Below, one piece after another: positions 37,103 through 47,212 of a stretch of DNA of 64,000 nt (the first letter of the stretch is position 1; each line of letters starts with the position of its first letter). This stretch comes from Thiohalorhabdus denitrificans. GTDB taxonomy: Bacteria; Pseudomonadota; Gammaproteobacteria; Thiohalorhabdales; Thiohalorhabdaceae. A program made the position numbers and the translations under genes. Location of the stretch: contig NZ_LJCP01000010.1 in NCBI RefSeq assembly GCF_001399755.1, positions 310,001-374,000 of the forward strand, given 5' to 3'. Under the pieces are notes generated by a model. It was not told the DNA's origin and made no database searches. It saw only the letters and a program-made list of their open reading frames with translations.

Positions 37103-37888
37103 CTACGCCCTCGCGCCGGAAATGGGGATGCGCAGCCCGTCGTAGGCGGGCTCCATGCCCTCCGGGAGCTCGCCGGCGAGCTGTTCGAAGTCGATGTCGT
37201 GGGTGAAATGGGTGAACACGGTGCGCTTCGCGCCGATCCGCTCGGCCAGGGCCACCGCCTCGTCCACGCGCAGGTGGGTGGGGTGCTCCCGATAGCGCAG
37301 GCAGTCCAGGATCAGGACCTCCAGGCCCTCCAGCAGGGCTAGGCCCTCTTCGGGGATGCGTTTGACGTCGGTTAGGTAGGCGAGCCCGTTGAACCGGTAC
37401 CCGTAGATGGGCCAGCGCCCGTGCTCCACCGGCACGGGGGTGACGGTCACCGAACCCCACTGGAGGGACTCGGTCAGGGGCCGGGCCTCCAGAACGGGGA
37501 TGTACCAGCCCCGCTCGGGTGGTGGCGGGTCGCCGAAGCAGTAGTGGAACCGCTGCCGGGCCTCCTCCAGGGTCGCCGGCCGCCCGTACATCGGGATTAC
37601 CTGCTCCTGGAGCCCGTTGAAGGCCCGCATGTCGTCGATGCCGTTGATGTGGTCGGCGTGGGTATGGGTCAGGAACACCCCGTCCACCCGGTCGATCCCC
37701 TCCCGCAGCGCCTGGTGGCGCATGTCCGTGGAGGTGTCCACCAGGAGGGATTCGCCGTCAACGCCGCGGACCCAGATCGAGGCCCGGGTGCGGTGGTTGC
37801 GGGGATCCTCCGACCGGCAGACCGGGCAACGGCAGCCGATCACCGGGGTGCCGGCGCTGGATCCCGAGCCGAGGATTACCGCCTCCAC
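37103..37888 (-). CDS. PhnP/YycJ-like metallo-beta-lactamase-fold hydrolase
   Basis: The 261-residue protein has the metallo-beta-lactamase motif THTHADHINGIDD, further metal ligands in DTSTDMRH and VFTHFTHDID, and the N-terminal zinc-type cysteines GCRCPVCRSEDPRNHR seen in the PhnP group. PhnP is a cyclic phosphodiesterase; other members have nuclease or unknown roles. No phn genes are present, so the substrate is open. GTG 37888 follows GAGGAG at normal spacing, directly after the tatD-like gene, in the minus-strand housekeeping block. Confidence 0.88.
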   Translation of the reverse strand: MEAVILGSGSSAGTPVIGCRCPVCRSEDPRNHRTRASIWVRGVDGESLLVDTSTDMRHQALREGIDRVDGVFLTHTHADHINGIDDMRAFNGLQEQVIPMYGRPATLEEARQRFHYCFGDPPPPERGWYIPVLEARPLTESLQWGSVTVTPVPVEHGRWPIYGYRFNGLAYLTDVKRIPEEGLALLEGLEVLILDCLRYREHPTHLRVDEAVALAERIGAKRTVFTHFTHDIDFEQLAGELPEGMEPAYDGLRIPISGARA

Positions 37889-37898
37889 GCCCAGCTCC

Positions 37899-38669
37899 TC
37901 AGCCGAGCCGGAACAGGCGGAGGAAGTTCTCGGTGGTGGCCGCCGCCAGCTCCTCCAGCGACTCGCCCCGCTCCTCGGCAACCCGCTCGGCGGTGTAGCG
38001 GACGTAGGCGGGCTGGTTGGTCTTGCCGCGGTAGGGCTCGGGAGCCAGGTACGGGGCGTCGGTCTCCACCAGGATCCGGTCCGCCGGCACCTTCTTGGCC
38101 ACCTCCCGCAGGTCGGCGGCGTTCTTGAAGGTGACGATGCCCGAAAAGCTGATGTAGAAGCCGGCATCCAGGGCCGCACGGGCGGTGTCCCAGTCCTCGG
38201 CGAAGCAATGCATGACCCCGTTAACCCCCTGGTCGGCGGCTTCGCGCACCATGGCAACCGTATCCTCCCGCGCCTCGCGGGAATGGATGATCAGGGGCAG
38301 CCCCATCCGGCGCCCGGCCTCGATGTGGGCGCGGAAGCGCGCCTGCTGGTCGGCCGGCTCCACGTGGTGGCGGAAATAGTCCAGCCCCGTCTCGCCGATA
38401 CCCACCACCTTCTCGTGCGCCGCCAGCTCTGCCAGGCGGTTGGCGGTGGGCTCCTCCACCCCGTCGTAGTTGGGATGGACCCCCACGGTGGCGTACACCT
38501 CCGGGTCGGACTCGGCCACCTCCAGGACCCGGGGGAAGTCCTCCAGGCATACGGAAATGTTCAGCAGGTAGCGGACCCCCAGCTCCCGGGCGTGGCCCAT
38601 GAGCTCCGCCGGGGAGGCCTCGTAGTCGGGGAAGTCCATATGGCAATGGCTGTCGGCCAGCTCGATCAT
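37899..38669 (-). CDS. TatD-family metal-dependent DNase
   Basis: TatD-family proteins are TIM-barrel metal hydrolases with 3'-5' exonuclease activity. The 256-residue protein has DSHCHMDF at the N-terminus, GIGETGLDYF, the metal His in IIHSREA, VMHCFAED, and the final Asp in VETDAPYLAPEPYRGK. The family start MIELADSHCH fixes ATG 38669. In E. coli the homologue ycfH follows holB; here metG and a PSP1 gene lie between. Confidence 0.93.
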   Translation of the reverse strand: MIELADSHCHMDFPDYEASPAELMGHARELGVRYLLNISVCLEDFPRVLEVAESDPEVYATVGVHPNYDGVEEPTANRLAELAAHEKVVGIGETGLDYFRHHVEPADQQARFRAHIEAGRRMGLPLIIHSREAREDTVAMVREAADQGVNGVMHCFAEDWDTARAALDAGFYISFSGIVTFKNAADLREVAKKVPADRILVETDAPYLAPEPYRGKTNQPAYVRYTAERVAEERGESLEELAAATTENFLRLFRLG

Positions 38670-38686
38670 GGCTTGAACGCTCGTTC

Positions 38687-40237
38687 CTACGTTTCCGGTT
38701 CCTGCACCTTCTGGAACACGGGCTTGGGCTTGGTGATGGTCAGGGTGGCGGGCCGGGCGCCCCATTGGGCGTCCCGATCCAGCTCCACCCCCTCCAGACT
38801 GTAGCCCATCTGCATGAACATCCGGTTACAGGCCTCCGGCATCACCGGCCACAGGTGCAGGTCGACGATCCGCACGGTTTCCAACAGGTTGGCCAGCACC
38901 GTGGCCAGGCGCTCCCGGTTGCCCTCCTTGTTCAGGACCCAGGGGGCCGTCTCGTCCACGTACAGGTTGCCGCGGCGCACCACCTCGAACACCGCTTCCA
39001 GGGCCCGGTGGAAGCGCAGCTGGTCCATGTGCTCCTCGAAGGCGGCGGGAAGCCCGTCCAGGTGGGCCTTGAGGTCGGCGTCCTCGTCGGTCTCCACCGC
39101 GGGCAGGCCCACCTCTTCCCCGAGGTATTTGCGCTGCATGGATAGGGTGCGGTTCAGCAGGTTGCCCAGGTCGTTGGCCAGCTCCTCGTTGGCCCGGCGC
39201 ACCATGGCCGCGTCGGAGAAGTCGCCGTCCTGGCCGAAGGGCACCTCCCGAAGGAGGAAATAGCGCACCTGGTCGGTGCCGTAGTAGTCGGTCAGCCCGA
39301 AGGGGTCGAGGACGTTGCCCTTGGACTTGGACATCTTCTGCCCCTCCTTCGTCCACCAGCCGTGGGCGAAGATCTGGCGGGGTAGCGGCAGGCCCGCGGC
39401 CATGAGCAGGGCCGGCCAGTACACCGCGTGGAAGCGGAGGATGTCCTTGCCGATCAGGTGCAGGTCCGCGGGCCAGAAGCGCTGGTAAAGATCTTCATTT
39501 TCAGATCCGTATCCGAGTGCGCTGATGTAGTTCGTGAGCGCGTCGATCCAGACGTAGATGACATGGTCGGGATCGTCGGGGACCGAGACCCCCCAGGTGA
39601 AGGTGGTGCGGCTAATGGACAGGTCCTTCAGGCCCTGGTCGAGGAAGCTGAGGATCTCGTTGCGGAAGTTGTCCGGCTGGATGAACTCGGGGTGGGCCCG
39701 GATGTGCTCCACCAGGGCGTCCCCGTACTCGGACAGGCGGAAGAAATAGCTCTCCTCCTGCACCCGCTCGAGGGGCTGGCCCGACTCGGCGTCGCAGCCG
39801 TCCACCACCTGGCTGTCGGGGACGTAGGCCTCGTCGGAGACGTTGTACCAGCCCTCGTAGACCCCCTTGTAGATGGCCCCGCTTTGCTCCAGCAGGCCCC
39901 ACAGCTTGCGGACCCCGGCGGCGTGTCGGTCCTCGGTGGTCCGGATGAAGTCGTCGTGGCTGATCTCCAGGCGCTCCCACAGTTCGCGGTAGCGGCCCAC
40001 CACCTGATCCGCCAGCTCCTGCGGTGCGATGCCCTGGCGCTGGGCGGAGCGCTCCACCTTCAGGCCGTGCTCGTCGGTCCCGGTCAGGAAATAGACGTCC
40101 CGGCCCCGCAGGCGCTGGTACCGGGCCACCACGTCCGCCGCCACGGTGGTGTAGGCGTGTCCGATGTGGGGGACATCGTTCACGTAGTAGATCGGCGTGG
40201 TGATATAAAACCTTGAATCGGCTTCACTTCCGGCCAT
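38687..40237 (-). CDS. metG: Methionyl-tRNA synthetase, short form
   Basis: MetG charges tRNA-Met. The 516-residue protein carries the HIGH-type motif PHIGHAYT (23-30) and KMSKS (301-305), with the GTDEHGLK and WIDALTNYI blocks. The connective insert lacks the zinc-knuckle cysteines of E. coli MetG, and there is no C-terminal tRNA-binding domain, so this is the compact form seen in many alphaproteobacteria and some other lineages. It is the only synthetase gene in the window. Confidence 0.96.
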   Translation of the reverse strand: MAGSEADSRFYITTPIYYVNDVPHIGHAYTTVAADVVARYQRLRGRDVYFLTGTDEHGLKVERSAQRQGIAPQELADQVVGRYRELWERLEISHDDFIRTTEDRHAAGVRKLWGLLEQSGAIYKGVYEGWYNVSDEAYVPDSQVVDGCDAESGQPLERVQEESYFFRLSEYGDALVEHIRAHPEFIQPDNFRNEILSFLDQGLKDLSISRTTFTWGVSVPDDPDHVIYVWIDALTNYISALGYGSENEDLYQRFWPADLHLIGKDILRFHAVYWPALLMAAGLPLPRQIFAHGWWTKEGQKMSKSKGNVLDPFGLTDYYGTDQVRYFLLREVPFGQDGDFSDAAMVRRANEELANDLGNLLNRTLSMQRKYLGEEVGLPAVETDEDADLKAHLDGLPAAFEEHMDQLRFHRALEAVFEVVRRGNLYVDETAPWVLNKEGNRERLATVLANLLETVRIVDLHLWPVMPEACNRMFMQMGYSLEGVELDRDAQWGARPATLTITKPKPVFQKVQEPET

Positions 40238-40291
40238 GGACGATCCGCTGTAGAGGGTGGGTTGGAATCGGCGCGGTATGGGGTCGCGCCC

Positions 40292-41071
40292 TTATTCCGG
40301 GTTGAGGTGGTATTCGGGCTGGCGCTCGGGGCCGCGAAGCACGATCCGGCCGTCCGGCTCGTCGCCGCGCGCCTCCTTCTTGGCCTTCTTGGCGCCGCAA
40401 CCGCCGCAGCCACCGCCACTGCCCTCTTCCGCGCTGTAGCCTTCGTGCTCGAAGCGCAGGCAGCATTTGAGGCGGCCGCACATCCCGGTGGAGCTGTTGG
40501 AATTGGGCTCGATGCCCTGTTCCCGGGCCATTTTCACGTTGATGGGCGGGAAGCCGTCCATGTGCCCCGCGCAGCAGAGGGTCTTGCCGCAGGGTCCCAG
40601 CCCGCCCACCAGGGCGGCCTCGTCCCGCACGCCGATCTGGCGCATCTCCACGCGGATGTGGAACTTCCGGGCCAGGATTCGCACCAGTTCCCGGAAATCC
40701 ACGCGGTGGGGGGCGGTGAAATAGAAGGTGCCCCGGTCGCCGTCGAAATCCATGCGCACCTTGGAGACCTTCATCTCCAGCTCCAGGGCCCGGGCCTTGC
40801 GGCGGGCGTAGCGCAGGGCCTCCCGCTCGCGCTCCTCCAGGGTGGCCAGCCAGCTCTCGTCGCGGCTGGACAAGCGCCGGAGGACCCGTTTGAGGCGCCC
40901 GGGAAAGGGCAGTTGGCTATTCTCCACCTGGCCGATAACCACATCGGCCACCTCGGTGCCGTCGTCGGTCTCCACCAGGACCCGGTCCCGGGGTGAGATG
41001 GATTCGTCGTCCACGGGGAGAACGAAGACCCCGTCGGAGAACTGACTCTTGATGCCGATCTGCTTAGCCAT
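40292..41071 (-). CDS. PSP1-domain protein (YaaT/RicT-like)
   Basis: The 259-residue protein matches the PSP1 family: an N-terminal beta domain (VLVETDDGTEVADVVIG), RVDFRELVRILARKFHIRVE, and the cysteine cluster GPCGKTLCC with GMCGRLKCCLRFEHEGY. In Bacillus RicT/YaaT these cysteines hold iron-sulfur clusters, and the protein works with RicA and RicF in RNA maturation; neither partner is seen here. The tail has a further GGGCGGCG run. ATG 41071 is 16 bases after holB. Placement after holB is the same as in Bacillus and is unusual for gammaproteobacteria. Confidence 0.92.
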   Translation of the reverse strand: MAKQIGIKSQFSDGVFVLPVDDESISPRDRVLVETDDGTEVADVVIGQVENSQLPFPGRLKRVLRRLSSRDESWLATLEEREREALRYARRKARALELEMKVSKVRMDFDGDRGTFYFTAPHRVDFRELVRILARKFHIRVEMRQIGVRDEAALVGGLGPCGKTLCCAGHMDGFPPINVKMAREQGIEPNSNSSTGMCGRLKCCLRFEHEGYSAEEGSGGGCGGCGAKKAKKEARGDEPDGRIVLRGPERQPEYHLNPE

Positions 41072-41087
41072 GGGAAAACCCGGCCTG

Positions 41088-42107
41088 CTAGGACGTTGAC
41101 GGCGGGATCCGCGGCATGGCCTCCGGATCCCGCCACCAGAAAAGAAACTCCTCGAGGGCCAGCCGCGTGCTGGCCCGACCGGCCTCGGCCTCCGCCAGCC
41201 CCTCCCCGGCGCGGAGGAGCCGCTCCGCGGCCGCCGGCCCCAACCGCCGGGCCTCCTGGGCGAGCCGCTCCCGGCGGTCGGCGTTGACCAGATGCTCCGG
41301 GGGGGCCTGGCCGGCGGTGACCGTAACACGGGTCAGATCCCGCAGCCAGGCTTGCAGGTGGGGGAGCCAAGCGGCCGATTCCCCCTTGGCCCAGCGCTCT
41401 GCCACCTCCAGGAGGGATTCTCCTCCCCGGGCGCGCGCCGCTTCAAGCCCCTCCAGAACGGCGTCCCGCTCCGCCACCAGGGACCGCCGGGCCCACTCCA
41501 GGGCGCGACCGGGGGCGCCCCCGGACATGCGCGCGGCCAGCCGGGGGTCCTCCCCGCTCAGGCCATGGGTCTCGGCGAGCCACTGCTCCACCTCTTCCGC
41601 GGGCACGGCCCCGAACCGGAGCAGCTGGCACCGGCTCCGGATGGTGGGGAGCAGCTGGTCGGACCGATGGCTTACCAGCAGGAATACCACCTCGCCGGGG
41701 GGCTCCTCCAGAACCTTGAGGAGTGCGTTGGCCGCGTGGGCCCCCATGGCCTCGGCGGGATCCAGGATCACCACCCGCAGGCGGCTTTCCTGGGGAGTCA
41801 GCTGCACCTGGGCCACCATCTCCCGGAGGGGATCCACCCGGATCTCCTCCTCCCCTTCCGTCGGCAGGGCGATGAGGTCGGGGGCCGTACCGGCCAACCG
41901 ATGGCGGCAGGGGGGACACTCGCCGCAGGGCGGCTGTCCCGGTCCCCGGCGACACAGCAGACGGGCCGCCATCCACCGCGCAGCGGTGGCCTTCCCCGTC
42001 CCCCGGGGACCGGCCAGCAGGAGACCTTGGGGAACCTGGCCGCTCTGCAGGGTGGCCTCCAGGCGGGCGACGGGGGCTTCCTGGCCGATCAGGCCCCAGC
42101 GCGCCAT
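41088..42107 (-). CDS. holB: DNA polymerase III subunit delta'
   Basis: Delta' is the stator of the clamp loader. The 339-residue protein has a Walker A-like loop GPRGTGKAT, a four-cysteine zinc module ([16 protein letters not shown]), the [19 protein letters not shown] block and the SRC motif [14 protein letters not shown] 42107 overlaps the end of tmk by 19 bases; the protein starts [17 protein letters not shown] as in the family. Confidence 0.95.
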   Translation of the reverse strand: MARWGLIGQEAPVARLEATLQSGQVPQGLLLAGPRGTGKATAARWMAARLLCRRGPGQPPCGECPPCRHRLAGTAPDLIALPTEGEEEIRVDPLREMVAQVQLTPQESRLRVVILDPAEAMGAHAANALLKVLEEPPGEVVFLLVSHRSDQLLPTIRSRCQLLRFGAVPAEEVEQWLAETHGLSGEDPRLAARMSGGAPGRALEWARRSLVAERDAVLEGLEAARARGGESLLEVAERWAKGESAAWLPHLQAWLRDLTRVTVTAGQAPPEHLVNADRRERLAQEARRLGPAAAERLLRAGEGLAEAEAGRASTRLALEEFLFWWRDPEAMPRIPPSTS

Positions 42108-42739
42108 TGCGCAAGCTCCCGTGCCAGCCACGCGTCCAGGGCCCCGGCCACTTCCGACCAGGACCCACCGGCGTCAATGGGCTGGAAGCGCTCCGGCTCC
42201 GCCTCGGCCCGCTGCCGGTAAGTGGCCTGGACCCTCCGCAGGAAGTCCGTCCCCTCCTCCTCGAAGCGGTCGGACTGCCCTCCTTCCCCGGCACGACGGC
42301 GGAGCCCCTCCCGGGGCGAAAGCTCGAAGAGCAGGGTCCGGTCCGGCTGAAAGCCGCCATGGACCCAGTGCTCCAGAACGCGGATGCGCTCGGCGGATAG
42401 GCCCCGGCCACCGCCCTGGTAGGCGTAGGTGGCGTCGGTGAACCGGTCGCAAAGCACCCATTGGCCGGCCTGGAGCGCAGGCCGGATGACTTGTTCGAGG
42501 TGCTGGGCGCGGGCGGCGAACATGAGCAGGGTCTCGGTATCGGTCGTGGGCCCCTCCCCCTCCGTGCCCTTGAGCAGGCTGCGGATGGATTCCGCCAGGG
42601 GGGTCCCCCCGGGCTCACGGGTGGCGACCACCTCCACCCCTTCCTCCCCCAGGCGCTCCGCCAGGTAGGACGCCGCTGTGGTCTTGCCCGCGCCGTCGAT
42701 CCCTTCCAGGGTGATGAACCGTCCGGAACGGGCCGGCAA
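42089..42739 (-). CDS. tmk: Thymidylate kinase
   Basis: Tmk phosphorylates dTMP to dTDP. The 216-residue protein has the P-loop [10 protein letters not shown], the DR(F/Y) motif [17 protein letters not shown] and a lid region ([16 protein letters not shown]). The start is a TTG at 42739, one base after the mltG stop and preceded by a G-rich ribosome-binding region; no other start lies closer to the P-loop. Confidence 0.96.
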   Translation of the reverse strand: MPARSGRFITLEGIDGAGKTTAASYLAERLGEEGVEVVATREPGGTPLAESIRSLLKGTEGEGPTTDTETLLMFAARAQHLEQVIRPALQAGQWVLCDRFTDATYAYQGGGRGLSAERIRVLEHWVHGGFQPDRTLLFELSPREGLRRRAGEGGQSDRFEEEGTDFLRRVQATYRQRAEAEPERFQPIDAGGSWSEVAGALDAWLARELAQWRAGA

Positions 42740-42740
42740 C

Positions 42741-43772
42741 CTACCGCCCCCCCAGTTGGTAGCGCCGCACGGCCCGGTTGTGCTCCTGGAGGGTTTCCGA
42801 GAACACGTGGGTACCGTCCCCGCGGGAAACGAAGTACAGGGCGTCGGTTTCCTCGGGCTGGCAGACCGCCCGGATGGCCGAGCGCCCGGGGTTGGCGATG
42901 GGCGTCGGCGGCAGGCCGTCGATGCGGTAGGTGTTGTAGGGGGTGCGCTCCCGCAGGTGACTGGACCGCAGGTTACCGTCGAACTCCTCCCCCAACCCGT
43001 AGATCACCGTGGGGTCGGTCTGCAGGCGCATCCCCTTCCGGAGCCGATTGATGAACACCCCCGCGATCTCCGGGCGCTCCTCCGGAACGGCGGTCTCCTT
43101 CTCCACGATGGAGGCGAGCACCAGGGCCTCATAGGGCTCCTCGTAGGGCAGGCCCTCCTCCCGGTTCGCCCACTCCTCCTCCAGGATCCGGCGCATGCGC
43201 TGGTGGCTCCGGCGAAGGATCTTGGCCGCGCTCGTGCCGCGCGCGAAGCGGTAGGTTTCCGGAAACAGCCAGCCCTCGGCGCTCTCGTAACCGCGCTCGT
43301 CGAGATTCAGCATCCCCACCAGCTCCGAATCCTCCGGCCCCTCCGGCAGGTCGGCGGCATCGAGGGGATCCTTGGCCCGCAGGCGCTCCAGGAACTGCCG
43401 CACCGTCCGCCCTTCCGGGAAGGACACGGAATGGAGCACCACGTCGCCGCTGATCAGGGCTTCCAGCACGTCCAGGGGGGTCATGTCGGGAGCGAGGCGG
43501 TATTCGCCGGCATGGATCCGGGGGGCGACATTGAACAGCCGCCCGAGCAGACGCATCTCCAGGGGCCGATCCACCCATCCCTTATCCGTCATGCGCTGGA
43601 CCACCGCACGGAACGGGGAGCCCTGAGGCACCTGCAGGAGGGGTGCGGCCGCCGCACCCAGCGGGCGGGTGGCGAACTGGTGGAGATGCCAAGCGCCCCA
43701 GGCGGCACCGAGGACGCCCGTCAGAACCAATACCAGAAGCCAGCGGCGCCAGCCGCGCAACGGATTACGCAT
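42741..43772 (-). CDS. mltG: Endolytic murein transglycosylase MltG
   Basis: MltG cleaves nascent peptidoglycan at the membrane and may act as a terminase for glycan strands. The 343-residue protein has one N-terminal membrane helix ([18 protein letters not shown]), a LysM-like region, and the YceG domain with catalytic Glu in [20 protein letters not shown], then [11 protein letters not shown] and [17 protein letters not shown]. It overlaps pabC by eight bases. Confidence 0.96.
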   Translation of the reverse strand: MRNPLRGWRRWLLVLVLTGVLGAAWGAWHLHQFATRPLGAAAAPLLQVPQGSPFRAVVQRMTDKGWVDRPLEMRLLGRLFNVAPRIHAGEYRLAPDMTPLDVLEALISGDVVLHSVSFPEGRTVRQFLERLRAKDPLDAADLPEGPEDSELVGMLNLDERGYESAEGWLFPETYRFARGTSAAKILRRSHQRMRRILEEEWANREEGLPYEEPYEALVLASIVEKETAVPEERPEIAGVFINRLRKGMRLQTDPTVIYGLGEEFDGNLRSSHLRERTPYNTYRIDGLPPTPIANPGRSAIRAVCQPEETDALYFVSRGDGTHVFSETLQEHNRAVRRYQLGGR

Positions 43773-44622
43773 AGGCCGCCTCCAGGGACCGCCGAAGCCG
43801 GACGGTCTGGGGACCGGGAGCCGAAGGCAGGCCCCGACCGCCGTGCTCCCGGATCGGCCAGATCCCGATGATGGAGTTGGTCAGGAATGCCTCCTCGGCG
43901 CGCTCTAGGTCCACTTCCCGGACTTCTCCTTCTTCGGTGGGCAGGCCGGCAGCCCGGGCGTGCTCCAGGATCCGGCGCCGGGTTACTCCGGGCAGGCCCG
44001 CCCCACTCAGGTCGGGGGTCTTCAGGACGCCGTCCCGGACCAGGAAGAGGTTGGTCACGGTCCCTTCCACCAAGCGCTCCTCGTGGTCCCGGAGGAGCCC
44101 TTCGGCGATGTCGGGGTCCGCCCATTCCATGCGGGCGACGATGTGATTGAGCTGGTTCATGCTCTTGATCCGGCCGTCCAGGGCGTCCCCGCTCACCTGG
44201 CGGGTCCGGCAGAGGACGGTGCGTACACCGGAACGCTGCCACTCCGGGGGATGTTCCGGCCACGGCAGGCGCATGACCACGCGGGTGGGCTCCGGATGGG
44301 CCGGGGGCGCGAGGCCGCGTCCGCCCGGCCCTCGCGAGACCAGGATCTTGATCACGTTCCGCTCCCCGCCCCCCTGGTGGGCCACGAGGCCCTCCGCTTC
44401 AGCGGCCAGGCGCGCGGGATCAGGAGCCGGGATCCCCAGGAGCTCCGCCCCCTGCCGCAGGCGCTCCAGGTGGGCGGCGCCGTCGAGCAGGCGCCCGTCC
44501 CGCGCGGCCACCGTCTCGAAGACCCCGTCGCCATACTGGAACCCCCGGTCCGAAACCGGGATGACGGGGTCCCCGATTTCGCACGGATACCCGTTAACCA
44601 GAGCGGCAGGGGGATGACTCAT
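43765..44622 (-). CDS. pabC: Aminodeoxychorismate lyase PabC
   Basis: PabC releases p-aminobenzoate for folate synthesis. It is a class IV PLP enzyme, 285 residues from ATG 44622. The start region VNGYPCEIGDPVIPVSDRGF, the PLP Lys in IKSMNQLNHIVA, EGTVTNLFLV and GLPGVTRRRILEHA match the family. Branched-chain and D-amino-acid aminotransferases are relatives, but the fabF-pabC-mltG position supports PabC. Confidence 0.93.
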   Translation of the reverse strand: MSHPPAALVNGYPCEIGDPVIPVSDRGFQYGDGVFETVAARDGRLLDGAAHLERLRQGAELLGIPAPDPARLAAEAEGLVAHQGGGERNVIKILVSRGPGGRGLAPPAHPEPTRVVMRLPWPEHPPEWQRSGVRTVLCRTRQVSGDALDGRIKSMNQLNHIVARMEWADPDIAEGLLRDHEERLVEGTVTNLFLVRDGVLKTPDLSGAGLPGVTRRRILEHARAAGLPTEEGEVREVDLERAEEAFLTNSIIGIWPIREHGGRGLPSAPGPQTVRLRRSLEAAYA

Positions 44623-44704
44623 GCGGAGCTTCGGGGAAGGCTGTGCAAGATCGTCAGGGGCTCCCGGGAAAGGCGCCGTGCCGGCTGGCCCATGGTAGCA
44701 CAAG

Positions 44705-44726
44705 GGCCGCCGCCGAAGCGGCGGCC
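44705..44726. terminator. Hairpin between fabF and pabC
   Basis: GGCCGCCGC (44705-44713) pairs perfectly with GCGGCGGCC (44718-44726) around CGAA. There is no T-run on either side, so it may attenuate or protect transcripts rather than fully terminate. Confidence 0.45.
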
Positions 44727-44817
44727 CCGCCGCCCGGATTCCGGCGCCCCTCCGGCGGGCCCGTTCCCAGGCAGGCCGCGCGGGGCCCCCAGGGCCCCTT
44801 CCGCGACAGGCAGACGG

Positions 44818-46053
44818 TCAGGCCCGCTTGAGGACCAGGGTGGCGTTGGTGCCCCCGAAGCCGAAGGAGTTGTTGACCGCCGCCCGCACCGGCATCTCCC
44901 GGGCCTCCCCCGGAACGTAGTCGAGGTCGCATTCCGGGTCCGGATTCTCGAGGTTGATGGTGGGCGGCGCGACCCCGTGGTAGACGGCCAGCGCGGCAAC
45001 GATGCTTTCCACGCCGCCGGCGGCGCCCAACATATGCCCCACCATGGACTTGGTGGAGCTGACGGCCAGCTTGCTTGCGTGGTCGCCGAACACGCGCTTG
45101 ACCGCCATGGTCTCCACCCGGTCGCCGGTGGGCGTGGAGGTCCCGTGGGCGTTGACGTAGTCCACCTCCTCCGGAGCGAGCTCGGCGTCCCGCAGGGCCA
45201 GCTCCATGCAGCGGGAGGCGCCCTCGCCGTCCTCGCTGGGGGCGGTCATGTGGTAGGCATCGGCGCTCATGCCGTAGCCCCCCACCTCGGCGTAGATCCG
45301 CGCCCCGCGTGCGATGGCCGCTTCGCGCTCCTCGAGGACCACCACCCCGGCGCCCTCGCCGAGGATGAAGCCGTCGCGCTCGGCGTCGAAGGGCCGGCTG
45401 GCGCCCCGGGGGTCGTCGTTGTTGGTGGACAGCGCCTTGGCTGCGGCGAACCCGCCCACCGCAAGCGGCGAGATGCAGGATTCCGTGCCGCCGGCGACCA
45501 TGGCGTCGGCGTCACCGTACTGAATCAGCCGGGCCGCGTCGCCGATGGCGTGGGTGCCGGTGGCGCAGGCGGTCACCGCCGCCACGTTGGGACCCTTGGT
45601 CCCATGTATGATGGAGAAATGCCCCGATACCATGTTGATGATCGAAGCGGGGATGAAGAAGGGCGAGATCTTGCGCGGCCCGCCGTTCATATAGGACTCA
45701 TGGGCCTTCTCGATGAAGGGCAGACCGCCGATCCCGGAGCCGATGGCCACGCCGACGCGCTCGGCGTTGTCCTCGGTGATCTCCAGGCCGGAGTCATCCA
45801 TGGCCATGGAGGCGGCTCCCAGCCCGTAATGGATGAAGGTGTCCATCTTCCGGGCTTCCTTCTTGGGGATGTAATCCCCGGGCTCGAAGCCGTTCACCTC
45901 TCCGGCGATGCGGACGGGGAAGTCCGACGCATCGAACCGAGTGATGGCATCGATGCCGCTGCGCCCGGCGACGATCGCCTCCCAGCTTTCCGTGGTGGTG
46001 GCGCCTACGGGGGTCACCATGCCCACTCCGGTTATGACCACGCGACGTTTCAA
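44818..46053 (-). CDS. fabF: 3-oxoacyl-ACP synthase II (FabF)
   Basis: FabF performs malonyl-ACP condensations in fatty-acid elongation. The 411-residue protein has the catalytic Cys in [14 protein letters not shown], His in [11 protein letters not shown] and His in [14 protein letters not shown], with the final [15 protein letters not shown]. It starts [13 protein letters not shown] and follows acpP by 80 bases. Confidence 0.97.
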   Translation of the reverse strand: MKRRVVITGVGMVTPVGATTTESWEAIVAGRSGIDAITRFDASDFPVRIAGEVNGFEPGDYIPKKEARKMDTFIHYGLGAASMAMDDSGLEITEDNAERVGVAIGSGIGGLPFIEKAHESYMNGGPRKISPFFIPASIINMVSGHFSIIHGTKGPNVAAVTACATGTHAIGDAARLIQYGDADAMVAGGTESCISPLAVGGFAAAKALSTNNDDPRGASRPFDAERDGFILGEGAGVVVLEEREAAIARGARIYAEVGGYGMSADAYHMTAPSEDGEGASRCMELALRDAELAPEEVDYVNAHGTSTPTGDRVETMAVKRVFGDHASKLAVSSTKSMVGHMLGAAGGVESIVAALAVYHGVAPPTINLENPDPECDLDYVPGEAREMPVRAAVNNSFGFGGTNATLVLKRA

Positions 46054-46133
46054 GATTCGCCCCTATCCCTGAATAAGAAAGCGGCACCCCCTTTGATCGA
46101 GGCACCGCCCAGGTCCAGCAACCCCGACGGCCG

Positions 46134-46370
46134 CTAGCCGACGTTGTTGTTAATGTAGTTGATCGCTTCCTGGACCGTGGTGATTTTCTCCGCCTCGTCG
46201 TCCGGAATCTCGCAGCCGAACTCCTCCTCGAGGGCCATCACCAGCTCCACGGTGTCCAGGGAGTCCGCGCCCAGATCGTCGACGAAGGATGCCTCGGTGG
46301 AGACCTCTTCCTCGCTGAGACCCAGCTGCTCGGAAACAATCTTCTTCACGCGAGCGTCGGTATCGCTCAT
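46134..46370 (-). CDS. acpP: Acyl carrier protein
   Basis: AcpP carries acyl chains on a phosphopantetheine arm. ATG 46370 follows AAGGAGGAAAAG and gives 78 residues, the usual length. The attachment Ser lies in [19 protein letters not shown]. The protein is acidic throughout. It lies between fabG and fabF. Confidence 0.97.
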   Translation of the reverse strand: MSDTDARVKKIVSEQLGLSEEEVSTEASFVDDLGADSLDTVELVMALEEEFGCEIPDDEAEKITTVQEAINYINNNVG

Positions 46371-46471
46371 TGTTAGCTTTTCCTCCTTCAAGGGTTTCGC
46401 GAAGCCCCGACTAGGTACCACATTTGCCGGGGCGGCTCAAACGGTTGAAAAAAGCGCCCTCCCAGAGGGAG

Positions 46472-47212
46472 TTACCCCATGTACATGCCGCCGTTCACAT
46501 GGAGCGTGGAGCCGGTGACGTAGCCGCCCCCCGGCCCCGCCAGGAAGGCCACGCACTCCGCCACCTCGGCGGGATCGCCGAGGCGCGCCAGCGGGATCTG
46601 CTGCAGCAGGGCCTCGCGCTGCTCCTCGGGCAGCTCCCGGGTCATGTCGGTCTCGATGAAGCCGGGGGCGACCGCGTTGACGGTGATGCCCCGCGGCCCG
46701 AGCTCCCGGGCCGAGGACTTGGTGAGTCCCAGGATGCCGGCCTTGGCGGCGGAGTAGTTCACCTGGCCGGCGTTCCCCATGGCGGCCACCACGGAGGCGA
46801 TGTTGATGATCCGCCCGCCCTTGGCCTTCATCATGGGCCGGGCCACCGCCCGGGTCAGGCGGAAGACCGAGGACAGGTTGGTGTCGATGACGTCCTCCCA
46901 GTCCTCGTCCTTCATGCGCATCAGCAGGCCGTCGCGGGTGATCCCGGCGTTGTTCACCAGGATCCCCGGGTTGCCCAGGTCGTCCTGCACGGACTTGATG
47001 AAGGGCTCGATGGACTCGGTCTCCGTCACGTCCAGGGCGTAGCCCTTGGCCTCGATCCCGGACTCCCGGAGGGCCTGCTCCGCCTTCTGCGCGCCGGACT
47101 CGGAGGTGGCGGTGGCAGCCACGGTGGCGCCGAGCTCGCCCAGCCGTTGGGCAATGGCCCGGCCGATCCCCCGGCTGGCGCCGGTCACGATTGCGGTCTG
47201 GCCGTCCAGCAT
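46472..47212 (-). CDS. fabG: 3-oxoacyl-ACP reductase FabG
   Basis: FabG is the NADPH-dependent ketoacyl-ACP reductase. The 246-residue protein has the Rossmann motif TGASRGIG, NNAG, catalytic Ser in INIASVV and Tyr/Lys in VNYSAAKAGILG. The start ATG 47212 shares one base with the fabD stop (TGATG); a GTG three bases earlier is possible. Confidence 0.97.
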   Translation of the reverse strand: MLDGQTAIVTGASRGIGRAIAQRLGELGATVAATATSESGAQKAEQALRESGIEAKGYALDVTETESIEPFIKSVQDDLGNPGILVNNAGITRDGLLMRMKDEDWEDVIDTNLSSVFRLTRAVARPMMKAKGGRIINIASVVAAMGNAGQVNYSAAKAGILGLTKSSARELGPRGITVNAVAPGFIETDMTRELPEEQREALLQQIPLARLGDPAEVAECVAFLAGPGGGYVTGSTLHVNGGMYMG

